Below, piece after piece: positions 61,587 to 64,000 of a DNA stretch of 64,000 nucleotides; position 1 is the first letter of the stretch; each line of letters opens with the position of its first letter. The stretch spans positions 62,001 to 126,000 of the forward strand of contig DJVJ01000018.1 in the NCBI GenBank assembly GCA_002441135.1. Direction: 5' to 3'. The translations under genes and the position numbers were made by a program. The notes under the pieces were generated by a model, which made no database searches, was not told where the DNA came from, and was given only the letters and a program-made list of their open reading frames with translations. This DNA comes from Caryophanales bacterium UBA6259. GTDB lineage: Bacteria > Bacillota > Bacilli > Tepidibacillales > Tepidibacillaceae.

Positions 61587-62627
61587 TTGAAGAAAAAATC
61601 TAGCTATAATGTAGCCGTCCTTGGCGCAACAGGAGCAGTTGGTCAAAATATCATTCGTTTATTAGAAGAGAGAAATTTTCCATTAGGAGAGCTAAAATTG
61701 CTAGCTTCTGGACGTTCTGCAGGCACTGTAGTTTCGTTTATGGGAAAAGATCTTATCGTGGAGGAAGCGACTCCTGAAAGTTTTGGGAATGTGGATATTG
61801 CTTTGTTTAGTGCAGGTGGAAAAATCAGTAAACAATTAGCCCCGCACGCTGTAAAAAGCGGGGCAATTGTTGTAGATAATACAAATGCCTTTAGAATGGA
61901 CCCAGAGGTTCCACTTGTTGTTCCTGAGGTCAATTTAAATAAAATAGATGAACATAAAGGAATTATTGCGAATCCAAACTGCTCTACTATACAAATGGTA
62001 GCTGCGTTAAAACCGTTATATGATCGTTTTGGAATCAAACGGATTATTGTATCTACTTATCAAGCAGTTTCTGGAGCAGGAAATCAAGCACTAGCGGAAT
62101 TAAAGAATCAATCAAAGCAGGTTCTTCAGAATGAGGAAGTAACAAAAGCGATTTTACCTGTAGGTTCATTACCTGTAAAAAAACAGATTGCTTTTAATGC
62201 AATTCCACAGATTGATATTTTTGAAGATAATGGTTTTACATTAGAAGAAATGAAAATGGTTAGAGAAACAAAGAAGATTTTTGACGATCAAACAATCGAA
62301 GTTACTGCAACTTGTGTAAGAATTCCAGTAATGTATGGACACTCAGAATCCGTTTATGTGGAATTAGAGTCATCGTTTGAGATGGATGAGGTTAAAAAGC
62401 TAATTGCTGGAGCTGAGGGAGTAGTTTTAGTGGATGATCCACAAAATCAAGAATACCCATTAGCTATTGATGCTGCAGGGAAGCTAGAGGTGTTTGTTGG
62501 TCGAGTAAGAAGGGATCTAACAGAGCCAAATGCATTAAACATGTGGATTGTTTCTGATAATCTCCTAAAAGGAGCCGCATGGAATGCCGTGCAAATCGCT
62601 GAAGTTTTAGTGAATAATGCTAAATAA
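61587..62627 (+). CDS. asd: Aspartate-semialdehyde dehydrogenase
   Basis: Asd reduces aspartyl phosphate to aspartate semialdehyde for lysine, threonine, methionine and dipicolinate. The 346-aa protein has the NADP motif VLGATGAVGQNIIRLLEER (about 10-28) and the catalytic cysteine C132 (ANPNCSTIQM). The active-site histidine lies in the VMYGHSESVYVE segment. The TTG start follows TAGGAGGAG. dapG follows after 13 bp. Confidence 0.97.
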   Translation: MKKKSSYNVAVLGATGAVGQNIIRLLEERNFPLGELKLLASGRSAGTVVSFMGKDLIVEEATPESFGNVDIALFSAGGKISKQLAPHAVKSGAIVVDNTNAFRMDPEVPLVVPEVNLNKIDEHKGIIANPNCSTIQMVAALKPLYDRFGIKRIIVSTYQAVSGAGNQALAELKNQSKQVLQNEEVTKAILPVGSLPVKKQIAFNAIPQIDIFEDNGFTLEEMKMVRETKKIFDDQTIEVTATCVRIPVMYGHSESVYVELESSFEMDEVKKLIAGAEGVVLVDDPQNQEYPLAIDAAGKLEVFVGRVRRDLTEPNALNMWIVSDNLLKGAAWNAVQIAEVLVNNAK

Positions 62628-62640
62628 AGAGGGTTAAAAC

Positions 62641-63858
62641 ATGGGAATTATTGTACAGAAATTCGGGGGCTCTTCTCTTGCAACAAAAGAGTATCGATTA
62701 AGAGCCATTTCACATATAAAGAAAGAACTAGAACAAGGGAATAAGGTTGTTGTGGTCGTGTCAGCAATAGGGCGTAAAGGCGACCCCTACGCAACCGATA
62801 CATTAATTGAGCAGATTAAAAATAATGATAATTCTCTTGTTAAAAGAGAAATGGATATGCTGCTTAGCTGTGGAGAATTAATTTCTGCTACGATTTTTAG
62901 TAGTATGTTACATGGAAATGGAATAAATAATATGGTTTTAACTGGTGGGCAGGCTGGAATTATTACTAACGATGATTTTTCAAATGCGCAAATCAAAAAA
63001 ATCTATCCAGATCGTATTTTAAAAGGATTAAATGAAGATAAAGTTGTAATTGTTACTGGCTTTCAAGGAGTTACGGAGCAAGGAGATATCACAACTTTAG
63101 GAAGAGGTGGCTCAGATACTACAGCAACTGCACTTGGAGTAGCAGTTAAAGCAGATGTAGTGGATATTTTTACGGATGTTATAGGTATCATGTCTGCGGA
63201 TCCAAGAATTGTTAATGAGGCAGAGCCATTAAAAGCAGTAACTTATGACGAAATATGTAATATGGCTTATCAAGGTGCGAAGGTGATTCATCCTCGTTCT
63301 GTTGAAATTGCGATGGAGGGTCAGGTCCCTATTCGGGTTCGTTCTACCTTTGATGATGATGAAGGTACATTAGTTACCTCCATTGATCAAGTAAGAAAGA
63401 AAAAAGAAGAATTAAATCTTAAGACAAATATTATTACCGGTATTGCTCATGTGCCTAATATAGCGCAAATTAAGGTTTATGCTGATAAAGGCCAATATGA
63501 TTTACAGCTAAAAGTATTTAAGGCCATGGCTGACCACCAAATCAGTGTGGATTTTATTAATGTTAATCCTTCCGGAGTGGCCTTTACTGTACATGAAGAG
63601 GTAATCGAGCAGGCAATCAGCATATTAGAGGAAATGGGCTATCAGCCTAAGGTGCAGAGAAACTGCGCTAAAATTTCCACAATTGGTGCAGGGATGGCAG
63701 GAATTCCAGGGGTTATGGTGAAGATAGTAGAGGCGTTAACCTCTGAAGATGTACAGATATTACAATCTGCAGACTCTCATACCACCATCTGGGTACTTGT
63801 CCATGGTGAAGATATGCAAAAGGCGGTTAAAGCGCTACATCATAAATTGTATAAATAA
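62641..63858 (+). CDS. dapG: Aspartokinase I (DapG type)
   Basis: Aspartokinase phosphorylates aspartate at the entry of the pathway; DapG-type enzymes are inhibited by meso-diaminopimelate and serve wall and spore needs. The 405-aa protein has VQKFGGSSLATKEY (about 5-18), the kinase segment TTLGRGGSDTTATALGVAV and two C-terminal ACT modules (about 262-400). No internal start for a separate beta subunit is obvious. asd, dapG and dapA form one unit. Confidence 0.95.
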   Translation: MGIIVQKFGGSSLATKEYRLRAISHIKKELEQGNKVVVVVSAIGRKGDPYATDTLIEQIKNNDNSLVKREMDMLLSCGELISATIFSSMLHGNGINNMVLTGGQAGIITNDDFSNAQIKKIYPDRILKGLNEDKVVIVTGFQGVTEQGDITTLGRGGSDTTATALGVAVKADVVDIFTDVIGIMSADPRIVNEAEPLKAVTYDEICNMAYQGAKVIHPRSVEIAMEGQVPIRVRSTFDDDEGTLVTSIDQVRKKKEELNLKTNIITGIAHVPNIAQIKVYADKGQYDLQLKVFKAMADHQISVDFINVNPSGVAFTVHEEVIEQAISILEEMGYQPKVQRNCAKISTIGAGMAGIPGVMVKIVEALTSEDVQILQSADSHTTIWVLVHGEDMQKAVKALHHKLYK

Positions 63859-63870
63859 GGAGAGATTAAT

Positions 63871-64000
63871 TTGGCATTTGGAAGATTAGTTACGGCAATG
63901 GTAACACCATTTGACCAGGATCTTAATATTGATTTAGCACAAACAGAAAAATTAGTTGAGCATCTAATCGCAACAGGAACTGAAGCAATTGTAGTCGCGG
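63871..64000 (+). CDS. dapA: 4-hydroxy-tetrahydrodipicolinate synthase, 5' part
   Basis: DapA condenses pyruvate with aspartate semialdehyde. The window ends after about 43 codons. The visible start is AFGRLVTAMVTPFDQDLNID followed by a helix and TGTEAIVVA, the DapA N-terminus with the TAMVTPF motif. The start is TTG, with AAGGAGAG 8-9 nt upstream. It follows dapG by 12 bp, the asd-dapG-dapA order of B. subtilis. Confidence 0.93.
   Translation, partial: MAFGRLVTAMVTPFDQDLNIDLAQTEKLVEHLIATGTEAIVVA

Noticed and set aside
62628..62640. Lysine riboswitch or T-box before dapG
   Set aside because: The asd-dapG gap is only 13 nt, and no riboswitch-like fold is seen before asd (61548-61586).
1..64000. 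CRISPR array, transposon, prophage, tRNA or rRNA
   Set aside because: No regularly spaced repeats, transposase, integrase or phage-like genes, cloverleaf folds or rRNA motifs were seen; all genes are collinear core genes apart from the GGDEF unit.

Overview
This AT-rich window reads as a chromosomal segment of a motile, endospore-forming member of the Bacillales. The evidence is CodY, a B. subtilis-type fla/che operon with FliY, CheC and CheD, PolC, dipicolinate synthase (dpaAB), a consensus sigma-H promoter next to a Spo0A box, and the conserved run from hslU to dapA. It is not a close B. subtilis relative: EF-Ts has the short 215-aa form, ispG occupies the place of proS between rseP and polC, and dut plus a GGDEF gene sit between mlpA and ymxH. 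All genes are on the + strand. I see no insertion sequence, prophage, CRISPR array, tRNA or rRNA.

Regions. (1) 1-1604: the end of hslU, then codY and a terminator. (2) 1605-1997: the only gene-free stretch over 300 bp. It holds the codY terminator, a Spo0A-box/sigma-H promoter and a short folded leader. (3) 1998-31961: the fla/che operon. It encodes rod and export parts (flgBC, fliEFGHIJ, a MotE-like protein, fliK, flgD, a TIGR02530 protein, flgE, swrD, fliL), switch and export gate (fliM, fliY, cheY, fliOPQR, flhBA, flhF, flhG), chemotaxis (cheB, A, W, C, D) and sigD. Four poorly known proteins and a FapA/DUF342 protein are mixed in or follow at the end. Genes are tightly spaced or overlap, and the operon ends at one strong terminator. 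(4) 32000-40238: rpsB, tsf, pyrH, frr, uppS, cdsA, dxr, rseP and ispG (translation, lipid, envelope and isoprenoid functions). (5) 40350-44657: polC. (6) 44674-55244: the rimP-nusA-ylxR-ylxQ-infB-rbfA-nrnA-truB-ribF operon, then rpsO and pnp. (7) 55454-64000: a YlxY-type deacetylase, mlpA, dut, a diguanylate cyclase, ymxH, dpaA, dpaB, asd, dapG and the start of dapA. This last block links the aspartate/lysine pathway to spore dipicolinate.

The gene content is largely conserved, so the unusual observations are mostly regulatory. They are: a perfect sigma-H consensus with an adjacent 0A box ahead of the flagellar operon; a rpsB promoter embedded in the flagellar terminator; a 73-bp intergenic repeat in two inverted copies about 10.4 kb apart that flank the nusA-to-pnp region, one of them forming an attenuator-like fold in the rimP leader; an apparent CTG start for rseP; and a 30-bp dyad containing TACAAATGTA before an inserted GGDEF gene. 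I did not find a convincing new multi-gene system.
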